Shown: positions 8,810 to 17,037 of the stretch, piece after piece | How the letters are laid out: each line of letters begins with the position of its first letter | How positions within the stretch are numbered: the first letter of the stretch is position 1 | Assembly (NCBI GenBank): GCA_002401385.1 | Contig: NVSY01000005.1 | Location: 1-26,919, forward strand | DNA length: 26,919 nucleotides | Source: Flavobacteriaceae bacterium | GTDB lineage: Bacteria > Bacteroidota > Bacteroidia > Flavobacteriales > Flavobacteriaceae | Direction of reading: 5' to 3' | Notes under the pieces: generated by a model | The model's input: the letters and a program-made list of their open reading frames with translations, nothing else | The model's database searches: none | What the model was told of the DNA's origin: nothing | Program-made: the position numbers and the translations under genes

Positions 8810-10165
8810 CTAAAAAAGCAAGTCTACTAAGTCATCTACCTTAGAAATTTTACGCACAATGATTCCAAATTTCCCCGTGTCAATTTTATTATAAGATGAT
8901 ATTACGATGACTTCAAAACCAAGTTTCTCGGCCTCTAAAATACGTTGCTCTATGCGACTCACAGGCCTAATTTCTCCTGCCAGTCCAACTTCGGCTGCAA
9001 AGCACATATTACTCGGAACAGGTTCATCTTCATTAGAAGATAATATGGCACAAACCACCCCTAGATCAATCGCTGGATCGTCTACTTTTATTCCTCCTGC
9101 AATATTTAAAAATACATCTTTTGCTCCCAATCTAAAACCTGCACGTTTTTCCAATACAGCCAATAACATATTCAATCGTTTTACGTTGTATCCCGTTGCA
9201 GAACGTTGTGGCATCCCATAAACTGCCGTACTCACTAAAGCCTGAACTTCTATCATTAAAGGACGTGCTCCTTCCAGAGTAGCAACGATAGCATTTCCAC
9301 TTAAATCGTCATCTTTATCACTGATCAACACTTCAGATGGATTGGAAACCTCACGCAATCCCGTATGCTGCATCTCATAAATCCCCAATTCTGCGGTAGA
9401 TCCAAAACGATTTTTTTGAGCGCGTAAAATTCGAAATGTATGATTTCTATCGCCTTCAAACTGCAAGACTACATCCACCATATGTTCCAATATTTTTGGC
9501 CCAGCAATACTTCCCTCTTTATTAATATGACCAATTAACAATACAGGAGTTGCTGTTTCTTTTGCGAATTTCGTCAACTCAGCAGTGGTTTCTCTTATTT
9601 GAGAAATACTCCCAGGAGAGGCATCTATAACGTCTGTAAATAAGGTTTGAATAGAATCGATCACCAACACATCTGGCTGCTCTTTTTCTATGTGTTTAAA
9701 TATGTTTTGTGTATTTGTTTCCGTTAGGATAAGGCAATTGTTATTAACACCTTTTAAACGGTCTGCTCTCATTTTTATTTGAGATTGACTTTCTTCTCCT
9801 GAGACATACAATATTTTTTTAGGAATCGTTAGTGCTACTTGTAAGCACAAGGTAGACTTTCCGATACCAGGCTCCCCTCCCAATAGAATCACAGAACCAC
9901 GAACAAGACCTCCACCCAATACTCGATCCAACTCGTTATTATTAGTGACTATTCGATCCTCCTTTTGAATTGTAATTTCATTGATACTTAAAGGAACAAC
10001 TTTCCGTTTTTTTGAACTCGTCTGTTTCCATTCTCGTTTTTCTTCCTTTTGAGTAACTTCCTCTACAATGGTGTTCCACTCATTACAAGTCGTACATTTC
10101 CCAAGCCATTTTGGAAATTGAGCGCCACAATTTTGACACAAAAAAATAGTTGTTGTTTTTGCCAT
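8810..10165 (-). CDS. radA: DNA repair protein RadA
   Basis: The 451-residue protein has all RadA hallmarks. An N-terminal C4 zinc finger uses C10, C13, C24 and C27. The Walker A motif GEPGIGKST lies at 97-105, Walker B VLVID at 166-170, and the RadA-specific KNRFG motif at 251-255. A C-terminal Lon-protease-like domain follows. RadA is a RecA-related ATPase that promotes branch migration and processing of recombination intermediates. Length is normal for the family. It is the last gene of a probable minus-strand operon, starting 32 bp after the flippase-like gene. It ends 5 bp from the convergent metallophosphoesterase gene with no visible terminator between them. Confidence 0.97.
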   Translation of the reverse strand: MAKTTTIFLCQNCGAQFPKWLGKCTTCNEWNTIVEEVTQKEEKREWKQTSSKKRKVVPLSINEITIQKEDRIVTNNNELDRVLGGGLVRGSVILLGGEPGIGKSTLCLQVALTIPKKILYVSGEESQSQIKMRADRLKGVNNNCLILTETNTQNIFKHIEKEQPDVLVIDSIQTLFTDVIDASPGSISQIRETTAELTKFAKETATPVLLIGHINKEGSIAGPKILEHMVDVVLQFEGDRNHTFRILRAQKNRFGSTAELGIYEMQHTGLREVSNPSEVLISDKDDDLSGNAIVATLEGARPLMIEVQALVSTAVYGMPQRSATGYNVKRLNMLLAVLEKRAGFRLGAKDVFLNIAGGIKVDDPAIDLGVVCAILSSNEDEPVPSNMCFAAEVGLAGEIRPVSRIEQRILEAEKLGFEVIVISSYNKIDTGKFGIIVRKISKVDDLVDLLF

Positions 10166-10197
10166 AATAATTGAATCTAATTACAAAGAAAAGAAAT

Positions 10198-11169
10198 TTA
10201 TGACTTCCTGTTGTAGATCGGTAATAATAAAAATGAAAGTAATCCAAAAACGAGGACCATTAAGGTTTGTGCTGTCCACATTATCCATCCAAATGCACGG
10301 GCAGCATTTTCATCAACATTGTATAAAATTAACGCACTTGCTACAAAAACTGGATAGGTTCCTAAACCTCCATTGGTCAATGCCATACTAAGTCCTCCCA
10401 CAACAAAACCTACAATGATAGCCGTAAATGGCAAGTTGGTAGTTTCTGGTAAGGCAAAAGTAACTGCATAAAACATCGCAACATACATCAACCAAATAAA
10501 GACCGTATGAAACACAAACGACCATTTATTTTTCATTTTAAATACACTTATCAGCCCTTCCATTAAGCCATTTATAAAGGTAATTATTTTAGCTATAAAA
10601 GGATGTTTGGATTTTTTAAAATAACGAAACAAGCCAAATCCGACAATCGGAATCCCTATAAAAATAATCATTTTAAACAGGCTGTTACTATCTCCACTAT
10701 TCTTAAACAGGTAGCTACTAATTAAATCGGCTTGTAAGAAAAACGCCAAACCTATTATACCTAGCAACATGATCACATCTGCGACGCGCTCAGCTACTAT
10801 CGTACCAAAAGCTTTTTCAAAAGGAATCCCCTCGTATTTTTTAATTCCAGCGGCCCTAGCTACTTCGCCCGATCTTGGAACCAATAAATTCAGTAAATAA
10901 GCCAATAATACGGTCATTACACTGTTTGCAAATTTAGGTTTATAACCTAAAGGCGCTAATAAAAACTGCCATCGATAGGCACGGGACAAATGACTTAAAA
11001 CACCAAAAACCAATGACAATCCTACCCACCAATAATTAGCGGTTCTAAAAGAATTTTTTATGGATTGGAAATCTGAATCGGATAATTTAGACAAAGAGTA
11101 CCAAATTAAAAATACTCCCAACGAGATTGGAAGTATTGCTAAAATTGATTTTTTAAGTTTTTTGTTCAA
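10198..11169 (-). CDS. Flippase-like integral membrane protein (UPF0104 / LPG synthase TM region family)
   Basis: The 323-residue protein has about seven to eight hydrophobic segments. It shows family-typical stretches: RAYRWQFLLAPLGY, NLLVPRSGEVARA, ERVADVIMLLG, and GGLSMALTNGGLGTYP near the C-terminus. It corresponds to the membrane part of MprF-type lysylphosphatidylglycerol synthases but lacks the cytosolic aminoacyl-transfer domain. It may therefore move a lipid across the inner membrane rather than make lysyl-lipid; the substrate is unknown. It starts 4 bp after panD and is followed 32 bp later by radA. That spacing suggests co-transcription without implying shared function. Confidence 0.85.
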   Translation of the reverse strand: MNKKLKKSILAILPISLGVFLIWYSLSKLSDSDFQSIKNSFRTANYWWVGLSLVFGVLSHLSRAYRWQFLLAPLGYKPKFANSVMTVLLAYLLNLLVPRSGEVARAAGIKKYEGIPFEKAFGTIVAERVADVIMLLGIIGLAFFLQADLISSYLFKNSGDSNSLFKMIIFIGIPIVGFGLFRYFKKSKHPFIAKIITFINGLMEGLISVFKMKNKWSFVFHTVFIWLMYVAMFYAVTFALPETTNLPFTAIIVGFVVGGLSMALTNGGLGTYPVFVASALILYNVDENAARAFGWIMWTAQTLMVLVFGLLSFLLLPIYNRKS

Positions 11170-11173
11170 AGTG

Positions 11174-11524
11174 CTATTTCAATAAATTGTTATCTTCATT
11201 AGGAAACACAAGCGATGGTTTAAAAGATTTTGCTTCTTCTAAATCCATAAACGCATAGGTGATTAGGATAAGAACATCCCCAACAGCTACTAACCTTGCA
11301 GCAGCACCGTTTAAGGTAATTTCTCCACTATTTCTAGGACCAGGAATGGCGTATGTTTCCAAACGTGCTCCATTATTATTATTCACTATCTGTACTTTTT
11401 CACCTTCTATAATACCAGCGGCATCCATTAAATCTTCATCAATGGTAATACTTCCAATATAATTTAAATCGGCTCCGGTTACTTTAACCCTGTGAATTTT
11501 TGATTTTACTACATTTACTAACAT
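11174..11524 (-). CDS. panD: Aspartate 1-decarboxylase
   Basis: The 116-residue precursor matches PanD over its whole length. It has the K-S-K-I-H-R N-terminus, the self-cleavage site Gly24-Ser25 in YIGSITID, the [12 protein letters not shown] segment and [19 protein letters not shown]. Cleavage before Ser25 produces the pyruvoyl cofactor, and the enzyme then makes beta-alanine from aspartate. Beta-alanine is the substrate of PanC, encoded 34 bp upstream, so the two genes supply pantothenate for coenzyme A. No residues of the active site appear to be missing. Confidence 0.97.
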   Translation of the reverse strand: MLVNVVKSKIHRVKVTGADLNYIGSITIDEDLMDAAGIIEGEKVQIVNNNNGARLETYAIPGPRNSGEITLNGAAARLVAVGDVLILITYAFMDLEEAKSFKPSLVFPNEDNNLLK

Positions 11525-11558
11525 GAGGCAAAATTACTATTTTTTTTTAATTAATTAG

Positions 11559-12401
11559 TTATAGTTCGATATTATCAATCAATCTTATTTCACCAGCCAT
11601 GACGGCGACAAAACCACGATAGTCATGATTATCAATACGTTGTACTATAGGCTTCAATGATTTTTCATCTGCAATAGAAAAATATTCCAGTGCTAACAGC
11701 GGATGTTTTTCAAAAGCATCTGTAACCCATTGCAATACTGTTACTGCATTTTCTGTGCCAAACATTTCTTTCGCCTTTAATAAGGTTTCACGAATAAAAG
11801 GAGCTGCTTTTCTATGTGCAACTGTCAATCTAGCATTTCTTGAACTCATGGCCAATCCATCTAACTCTCTGTATATAGGACAGCCAACAATACGAATGTT
11901 CATCTGTTCTAATTTCACCAATGCCTTAATTATTTGCAATTGCTGAAAGTCTTTTTCTCCAAAATAAGAATTATGAGGTTTCACGATTTCAAATAATCGC
12001 TTTACCACGGTGCCTACACCATCAAAATGCCCTTCTCTAAAAGCACCTTCCATTTCATATTCTATCCCTCCGAAATCAAAATGCTCAGATTTTAACCCAT
12101 CTTCATACATCTCATTTGCAGTAGGTGTAAATACAATATCACATCCTATTTCTTCCAACATTCTTAAATCACTATCCATTGTGATCGGATAATTATCTAA
12201 ATCTTCTTTTTTATCAAATTGAGTGGGATTCACAAAAACACTAACAACTACAATATCATTGTACTTTTTAGCTTCCTCTATTAAAGACAGGTGTCCCTGA
12301 TGTAATGCACCCATTGTAGGTACAAAACCAATCGAAATATTGGATTTAAAGGAGGTTAATTTTTCTTGTAACGAGTCAATTTTTGCGTAAACAAGCATCA
12401 T
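11559..12401 (-). CDS. panC: Pantothenate synthetase (pantoate-beta-alanine ligase)
   Basis: The 280-residue protein has the PanC signatures: PTMGALHQGH (residues 28-37) for ATP binding, VSVFVNPTQF, YFGEKDFQQLQ and the SSRN motif. It joins pantoate to beta-alanine using ATP in the cytosol. It opens a probable minus-strand operon with panD, a flippase-like gene and radA. Two ATG codons stand at the start; either could be used. A TAnnTTTG box lies about 30 nt upstream (12438-12431). The gene is divergent from the pseudo-glycogen synthase. The pantoate-forming genes panB and panE are not in the window. Confidence 0.97.
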   Translation of the reverse strand: MMLVYAKIDSLQEKLTSFKSNISIGFVPTMGALHQGHLSLIEEAKKYNDIVVVSVFVNPTQFDKKEDLDNYPITMDSDLRMLEEIGCDIVFTPTANEMYEDGLKSEHFDFGGIEYEMEGAFREGHFDGVGTVVKRLFEIVKPHNSYFGEKDFQQLQIIKALVKLEQMNIRIVGCPIYRELDGLAMSSRNARLTVAHRKAAPFIRETLLKAKEMFGTENAVTVLQWVTDAFEKHPLLALEYFSIADEKSLKPIVQRIDNHDYRGFVAVMAGEIRLIDNIEL

Positions 12402-12430
12402 ATAAGGTGTTAATAACTGTTAAAGCAGGC

Positions 12431-12438
12431 AAACTTAC
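12431..12438 (-). promoter_or_regulatory. Candidate -7 box for the panC operon
   Basis: The minus strand reads TAAGTTTG, an exact TAnnTTTG match about 30 nt upstream of the panC start. No clear -33 element is visible. Confidence 0.45.
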
Positions 12439-12472
12439 ACTTTTTACCCTCTGAATGTACATAAATTTTCGT

Positions 12473-12480
12473 AATTTTGC
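12473..12480 (+). promoter_or_regulatory. Candidate -7 box for the pseudo-glycogen synthase / DUF4270 / glmS unit
   Basis: TAATTTTG matches TAnnTTTG exactly and lies 28 nt upstream of the ATG at 12509. It stands back to back with the panC box in a 107-bp divergent intergenic region. Confidence 0.5.
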
Positions 12481-12508
12481 ATATTGTTTGAAATATTAGA
12501 CCAATTTT

Positions 12509-13318
12509 ATGAAAGATAAGAGAGTATTATTTGTTTCTGCCGAGGTTGTTCCTTATTTACCAGAAAACGAGATGTCAAGAATGTCATTCGAAAGCGCTAA
12601 AAAAGTGCATAGCAAAGGTGGTCAGACACGTATATTTATGCCCCGTTTTGGACTTATAAATGAGCGTAGACACCAATTACACGAAGTAATTAGACTTTCG
12701 GGAATGAATTTGATCATCAATGACATGGACATGCCATTGATCATTAAAGTCGCATCTATTCCAAAGGAAAGAATGCAAGTATATTTTATAGACAACGATG
12801 AGTACTTTAAGCGAAAAGCGTTGTTTACAGACGAAGACGAAAACATGTTTGACGATAACGACGAACGTGCTATTTTCTTTGCTAAAGGTGTCATTGAAAC
12901 TGTTAAAAAATTAAACTGGGCTCCGGATATTATCCATGTGCATGGTTGGATGGCTTCTTTGTTACCCTTGTATTTAAAAGAATACTACAAAGATGACCCA
13001 TTATTTACCAACAGTAAAATTGTAACCTCTGTTTATGACAACGGTTTTGAAGGAACATTTAATGACAAATTCACTTCTAAACTTAAGTTTGATAATATTA
13101 GTGAAGACAAAATAGCTGTGATGGAAACTCCTAGTCATTTAAACCTTATAAAAAGTGCTATCGATAATTCTGATGCAATTATTAAAGGAAGTCACTCATT
13201 GCCAGCCGAGCTAACAGAACATCTTGACAACTGTAACAAACCAGTGTTGGATTACCAAGCAATGGATGAGTTTGGAGAAGCATATCTAGAGTTTTACAAC
13301 TCTGAAGTTTTTGTATAA
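12509..13318 (+). CDS. Glycogen/starch synthase N-terminal-domain protein (GT5-like, probably non-catalytic)
   Basis: The 269-residue protein aligns by eye with the N-terminal Rossmann domain of GT5 glycogen synthases. It has the opening VLFVSAEVVPY, the KKVHSKGGQTRIFMPRFG region and PDIIHVHGWMASLLPLYLK. It is much shorter than a true glycogen synthase (about 470-480 residues) and has no C-terminal GT1 half, which normally holds much of the ADP-glucose site. The K-T/V-GGL motif near the start of GT5 enzymes is not seen after AEVVPY, and the canonical HxHDW reads HVHGW. It is therefore probably not an active synthase. This protein next to panC and ahead of a DUF4270 gene and glmS is, from memory, a common arrangement in Bacteroidota. 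Confidence 0.75.
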   Translation: MKDKRVLFVSAEVVPYLPENEMSRMSFESAKKVHSKGGQTRIFMPRFGLINERRHQLHEVIRLSGMNLIINDMDMPLIIKVASIPKERMQVYFIDNDEYFKRKALFTDEDENMFDDNDERAIFFAKGVIETVKKLNWAPDIIHVHGWMASLLPLYLKEYYKDDPLFTNSKIVTSVYDNGFEGTFNDKFTSKLKFDNISEDKIAVMETPSHLNLIKSAIDNSDAIIKGSHSLPAELTEHLDNCNKPVLDYQAMDEFGEAYLEFYNSEVFV

Positions 13319-13334
13319 TCATTTATATATTACA

Positions 13335-14870
13335 ATGAAAATTAAAAAATATTTCACTTACTTAGGGCTTGCTACTGCAATCGCCCTAAGTACTGTGTCC
13401 TGTGAAAAAGAAATAGATAATATAGGCGTTGATCTAATAGACAACGACATGTTTGATTCAAAATCAAAAAGCTATAGTATCGAATCAGAGAACACTAACA
13501 AGGAAAGCGTAAAAGCTATTGGACTTGGTCAATACCTATTGGGAATATACAAAGACACCGAATTTGGGACTTTAAAAGGATCTATTATTAGCCAATTAAG
13601 TATCCCTAAAATCGGAGATAAATACACTTATGGTAAAAATATGACCATAGATGAAGTAATTCTAGACCTTCCATATCAATCCACTCGTAACAAAAAAAAT
13701 CACAGTGATGGAAGACCTCAATTTTCTATCGATTCTGTTTTTGGAGTAAGGTCACAAGAATTTAAAATAAACGTGTATGAACTCGGAACTTATTTAAATA
13801 CATTAGACCCTAATGACCCAAGTAAAAATGCTACTTATTTAAGCAATAAAGAGTATCTAAAAGGGCCTAGTTTATATCGTGAAAATTTCAAAGTGAGTCA
13901 TAATGACACCGTTGTTTATGTAGAAAGGTACATGCTAGACGGAACCATTTATGACACCGACACTATAAAATCGTCTAAAGTAACGCCTTCTATAAAACTT
14001 AAGTTAAACAAAACTCTTATTAAAAACATTTTTGTAGACAACAATAATGGAATCGACTTCTCTAGCTTAGAGACGTTTAAGAGAGGATTTAGAGGTCTTT
14101 ATATTGAACCAGAAGCAATCAGTGAAAACCCAACACATCTAGTTTCTTTATTGATGAAGTCCGCGTCTATGAAAATTTATTTTTCAAATGACGTTGTAAA
14201 AAATGAAGGTAAAAATGAAGATTTGAATGGAAATGGCATCAAGGGAGAAAAAGATGTAACGGTTAGAACAAAAAACGTCTTTAACTTTTCTTTAAGTGGG
14301 ATTAAAACCAACAAATTAGAACGTGATTACACCCAGTCTAAAGCTAGTGGAACTGACAGATTATACATTCAGGGAGCTGCCGGGTCAGAGGCTGTTATCG
14401 AATTGTTTATAGAGGAAGATATCGCTGCAATAAGAGCACAAAATTTATTAATCACAGAAGCGAACTTGGTACTATACATAGACCAGAACGCGGATACTAA
14501 ATTAATTCCTAGTCAGTTATACATCTACGACTATACAAAAAACGAACATATTCGAGATATCTTTACAGAAGGAATTTCTGTAGTAGGCGGCAAATTACTT
14601 AAGGATAGTAAAGGGAAATCATTGCACAAATACAAGTTTAGAATCACCGACTATATTTCTGATATTTTAACGACTAACAAAACGATTAAAAGCCTTAAAT
14701 TAGGAATAAAAGTTTACAATGGTCCTTCGGAAATGCCTGCAAATAATACTGATATCACTATCAAAAATCTTAGCTGGACACCTAAAGGTGTTGTTATTTT
14801 TAACGAGTCTGATGTCCATGGTGACAAAAAATTAAAACTTGATATTTCTTATTCGAAATTAAACGAATAA
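13335..14870 (+). CDS. DUF4270 family lipoprotein
   Basis: I chose the ATG at 13335 over the in-frame ATG at 13311, because the later start gives a proper lipoprotein signal (MKIKKYFTYLGLATAIALS, then TVSC with Cys23). It also avoids overlapping the upstream gene. The mature part is acidic near the N-terminus (CEKEIDNIGVDLIDND) and then largely beta-rich, with phrases typical of DUF4270 such as YLLGIYKDTEFGTLKGSIISQL. The role of the family is unknown. The signal suggests attachment to an envelope membrane. It lies 16 bp after the pseudo-glycogen synthase and 25 bp before glmS, so the three are probably one transcript. Confidence 0.85.
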   Translation: MKIKKYFTYLGLATAIALSTVSCEKEIDNIGVDLIDNDMFDSKSKSYSIESENTNKESVKAIGLGQYLLGIYKDTEFGTLKGSIISQLSIPKIGDKYTYGKNMTIDEVILDLPYQSTRNKKNHSDGRPQFSIDSVFGVRSQEFKINVYELGTYLNTLDPNDPSKNATYLSNKEYLKGPSLYRENFKVSHNDTVVYVERYMLDGTIYDTDTIKSSKVTPSIKLKLNKTLIKNIFVDNNNGIDFSSLETFKRGFRGLYIEPEAISENPTHLVSLLMKSASMKIYFSNDVVKNEGKNEDLNGNGIKGEKDVTVRTKNVFNFSLSGIKTNKLERDYTQSKASGTDRLYIQGAAGSEAVIELFIEEDIAAIRAQNLLITEANLVLYIDQNADTKLIPSQLYIYDYTKNEHIRDIFTEGISVVGGKLLKDSKGKSLHKYKFRITDYISDILTTNKTIKSLKLGIKVYNGPSEMPANNTDITIKNLSWTPKGVVIFNESDVHGDKKLKLDISYSKLNE

Positions 14871-14895
14871 TAATAAACTATAAAAACACGAAGCT

Positions 14896-16746
14896 ATGTG
14901 TGGAATTACAGGATATATTGGTTTTAGACAGGCCTACCCTATTGTTATAAAAGGGTTACAACGTCTAGAATACCGAGGATATGACAGTGCCGGAATTGTT
15001 ACTTATAATAACAATGACGTTCATGTAATAAAAACAAAAGGAAAAGTAAGTGATCTTGTAGAAGCTGCTAAAACAGGTAGTACTACTGGAACATTAGGAT
15101 TTGGACATACACGATGGGCAACACACGGTGTACCTAATGATGTAAATTCACATCCTCACGTGTCAAACTCGGGAAACATTGTTATTGTACACAATGGAAT
15201 TATAGAAAATTACGACAGTATTAAACAAGAGTTAATCACTCGTGGCTATACCTTTGAAAGTGATACGGATACAGAAGTACTCGTCAACTTAATCGAAGAT
15301 ACTAAAAAGAAGAATAACTGTCTCTTAGGAAAAGCAGTTCAGATTGCATTAAAAAATGTAATTGGAGCCTATGCTATTGCTGTATTTGACAAAGAAAAAC
15401 CAGATGAGATTATCATTGCTCGTCTCGGAAGTCCAATTGCCATAGGTATTGGAGAAGATAACAATGAATTCTTTTTCGCCTCAGATGCCTCGCCATTTGT
15501 AGAGTTCACAAAGAACGTAATTTACTTAGACGATGAAGAGTTGGCTATTTTAAAAGTAGGTCGCGAAATTAAGATCCATAAAATCAACGATGACAGTCCT
15601 GTAACACCCTATGTTCAAGAACTTCAATTAAACTTGGAAGAGATTGAAAAAGGTGGTTATGAGCATTTTATGTTGAAAGAAATACATGAACAACCAGACG
15701 CTATCCGTGACACCTTTAGAGGTCGATTGTTAGTCAATGAAGGGATTGTAAAAATGGGTAGTGTAGAAAATCATTTGGCCAAATTCACGAATGCCAACCG
15801 TATTATCATCGTAGCATGTGGTACCTCATGGCATGCAGGATTAGTGGCAGAATACTTATTTGAAGATTTTACACGTATCCCTGTAGAAGTAGAATACGCA
15901 TCGGAATTCAGATACAGAAACCCAATAATCACACGTAACGATATTGTAATTGCTATTTCACAATCTGGAGAGACTGCGGATACTTTAGCGGCGATTAAAT
16001 TGGCGAAGTCTAAAGGTGCATTTGTATTTGGAGTGTGTAACGTAGTTGGATCTTCTATCGCAAGAGAAACAGATTCTGGTGCTTATACACATGCAGGACC
16101 AGAAATTGGAGTTGCATCGACCAAAGCATTTACCACACAAATGACGGTACTAGCATTGATGGCTTTAAGGGTTGGAAATGCAAAAGGAACCTTGTCACAA
16201 TCTATGTATCAAAACTATTTACAGGAATTAAGTTTAATTCCAGATAAAATAGCCTCATTATTAAAGCAAAACGACCACATAAAAGAAATCGCTGCTATTT
16301 ATAAAGATTCTCCTAACTGTTTGTACTTAGGACGTGGGTTTAATTTCCCCGTTGCCTTAGAAGGAGCGTTAAAATTGAAGGAAATTTCATACATCCATGC
16401 AGAAGGATATCCTGCTGCAGAAATGAAACATGGACCTATTGCCTTGATTGATGAGAACATGCCTATCGTAGTCATCGCGACACGTAAGGGTCATTACGAA
16501 AAAGTGGTAAGTAACATTCAAGAAATTAAGTCTAGAGACGGTAAAATCATTGCTATTGTTACAGAAGGTGACACGACTGTAAGAGACATTGCCGATCACG
16601 TTATTGAAATTCCTGAAACGGAAGAAGCGTTTACGCCTTTCTTAACGACGATCCCCTTACAATTACTCTCCTATCATATTGCTGTGATGAGAGGTTGTAA
16701 TGTAGACCAACCTAGGAATTTAGCAAAATCAGTGACGGTGGAATAA
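14896..16746 (+). CDS. glmS: Glutamine-fructose-6-phosphate aminotransferase (isomerizing)
   Basis: The 616-residue protein is a full-length GlmS. The N-terminus MCGITGYIG provides Cys2, the glutaminase nucleophile once Met is removed. RLEYRGYDSAG and HTRWATHG belong to the same domain. Two SIS sugar-isomerase domains follow, with VACGTSWHAG, ISQSGETADT and EIGVASTKAFTTQ. The C-terminus NLAKSVTVE is characteristic. It makes glucosamine-6-phosphate, the first committed step to UDP-GlcNAc for peptidoglycan and lipopolysaccharide. A strong terminator follows about 30 bp after the stop. The 25 bp upstream are too short for a glmS ribozyme or riboswitch, so control must be elsewhere. Confidence 0.98.
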   Translation: MCGITGYIGFRQAYPIVIKGLQRLEYRGYDSAGIVTYNNNDVHVIKTKGKVSDLVEAAKTGSTTGTLGFGHTRWATHGVPNDVNSHPHVSNSGNIVIVHNGIIENYDSIKQELITRGYTFESDTDTEVLVNLIEDTKKKNNCLLGKAVQIALKNVIGAYAIAVFDKEKPDEIIIARLGSPIAIGIGEDNNEFFFASDASPFVEFTKNVIYLDDEELAILKVGREIKIHKINDDSPVTPYVQELQLNLEEIEKGGYEHFMLKEIHEQPDAIRDTFRGRLLVNEGIVKMGSVENHLAKFTNANRIIIVACGTSWHAGLVAEYLFEDFTRIPVEVEYASEFRYRNPIITRNDIVIAISQSGETADTLAAIKLAKSKGAFVFGVCNVVGSSIARETDSGAYTHAGPEIGVASTKAFTTQMTVLALMALRVGNAKGTLSQSMYQNYLQELSLIPDKIASLLKQNDHIKEIAAIYKDSPNCLYLGRGFNFPVALEGALKLKEISYIHAEGYPAAEMKHGPIALIDENMPIVVIATRKGHYEKVVSNIQEIKSRDGKIIAIVTEGDTTVRDIADHVIEIPETEEAFTPFLTTIPLQLLSYHIAVMRGCNVDQPRNLAKSVTVE

Positions 16747-16773
16747 GAATCCAAATCACTTATTTAATCATAT

Positions 16774-16802
16774 AAAACACCTCAAATTGAGGTGTTTTTT
16801 TT
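16774..16802 (+). terminator. Rho-independent terminator after glmS
   Basis: ACACCTCA (16777-16784) pairs perfectly with TGAGGTGT (16788-16795) around a 3-nt loop, extended by A-T pairs, and is followed by a run of eight T residues ending at 16802. Confidence 0.9.
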
Positions 16803-17037
16803 GTAAAACACTCCTGTTTTCAGATTTACAACATTCTAACTAATTGTCTTTAAATCCCTGAAAAAGAGCAATACATCTCAAACATGATTAACAGAATAAC
16901 ACAAATAGAACGCTTTCCATAAACAAACAAGAGGAGATTTTACATTATTCATAAAATACAAACGCCAATTAATCGATTTTATGTATTAATCACAACAAAA
17001 CTTAATTACATTTGCCATCTCAACAACAAACAAGGAT
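16803..17037. other. Intergenic region between the glmS terminator and the exporter gene
   Basis: No open frame of note on either strand. It holds an imperfect AT-rich inverted repeat (CATAAAAT near 16951 with ATTTTATG near 16976) and the promoter-like box at 17007-17014. Confidence 0.6.
17007..17014 (+). promoter_or_regulatory. Candidate -7 box for the ThrE-like exporter
   Basis: TACATTTG matches TAnnTTTG exactly, 23 nt before the ATG at 17038. The identical octamer also precedes atpB (24619-24626). Confidence 0.5.

Noticed and set aside
13311..13334. Upstream ATG start for the DUF4270 lipoprotein.
   Set aside because: It adds eight residues before the lipoprotein signal and overlaps the preceding gene; the ATG at 13335 is a better fit.
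14871..14895. Possible glmS ribozyme or riboswitch upstream of glmS.
   Set aside because: Only 25 bp separate it from the preceding gene, too short for that element, and no such structure is seen.
16951..16984. Inverted repeat CATAAAAT / ATTTTATG upstream of the ThrE-like gene.
   Set aside because: The arms are pure A/T apart from the end pair and widely spaced in AT-rich DNA, so chance is likely. I do not list it as a separate regulatory site.
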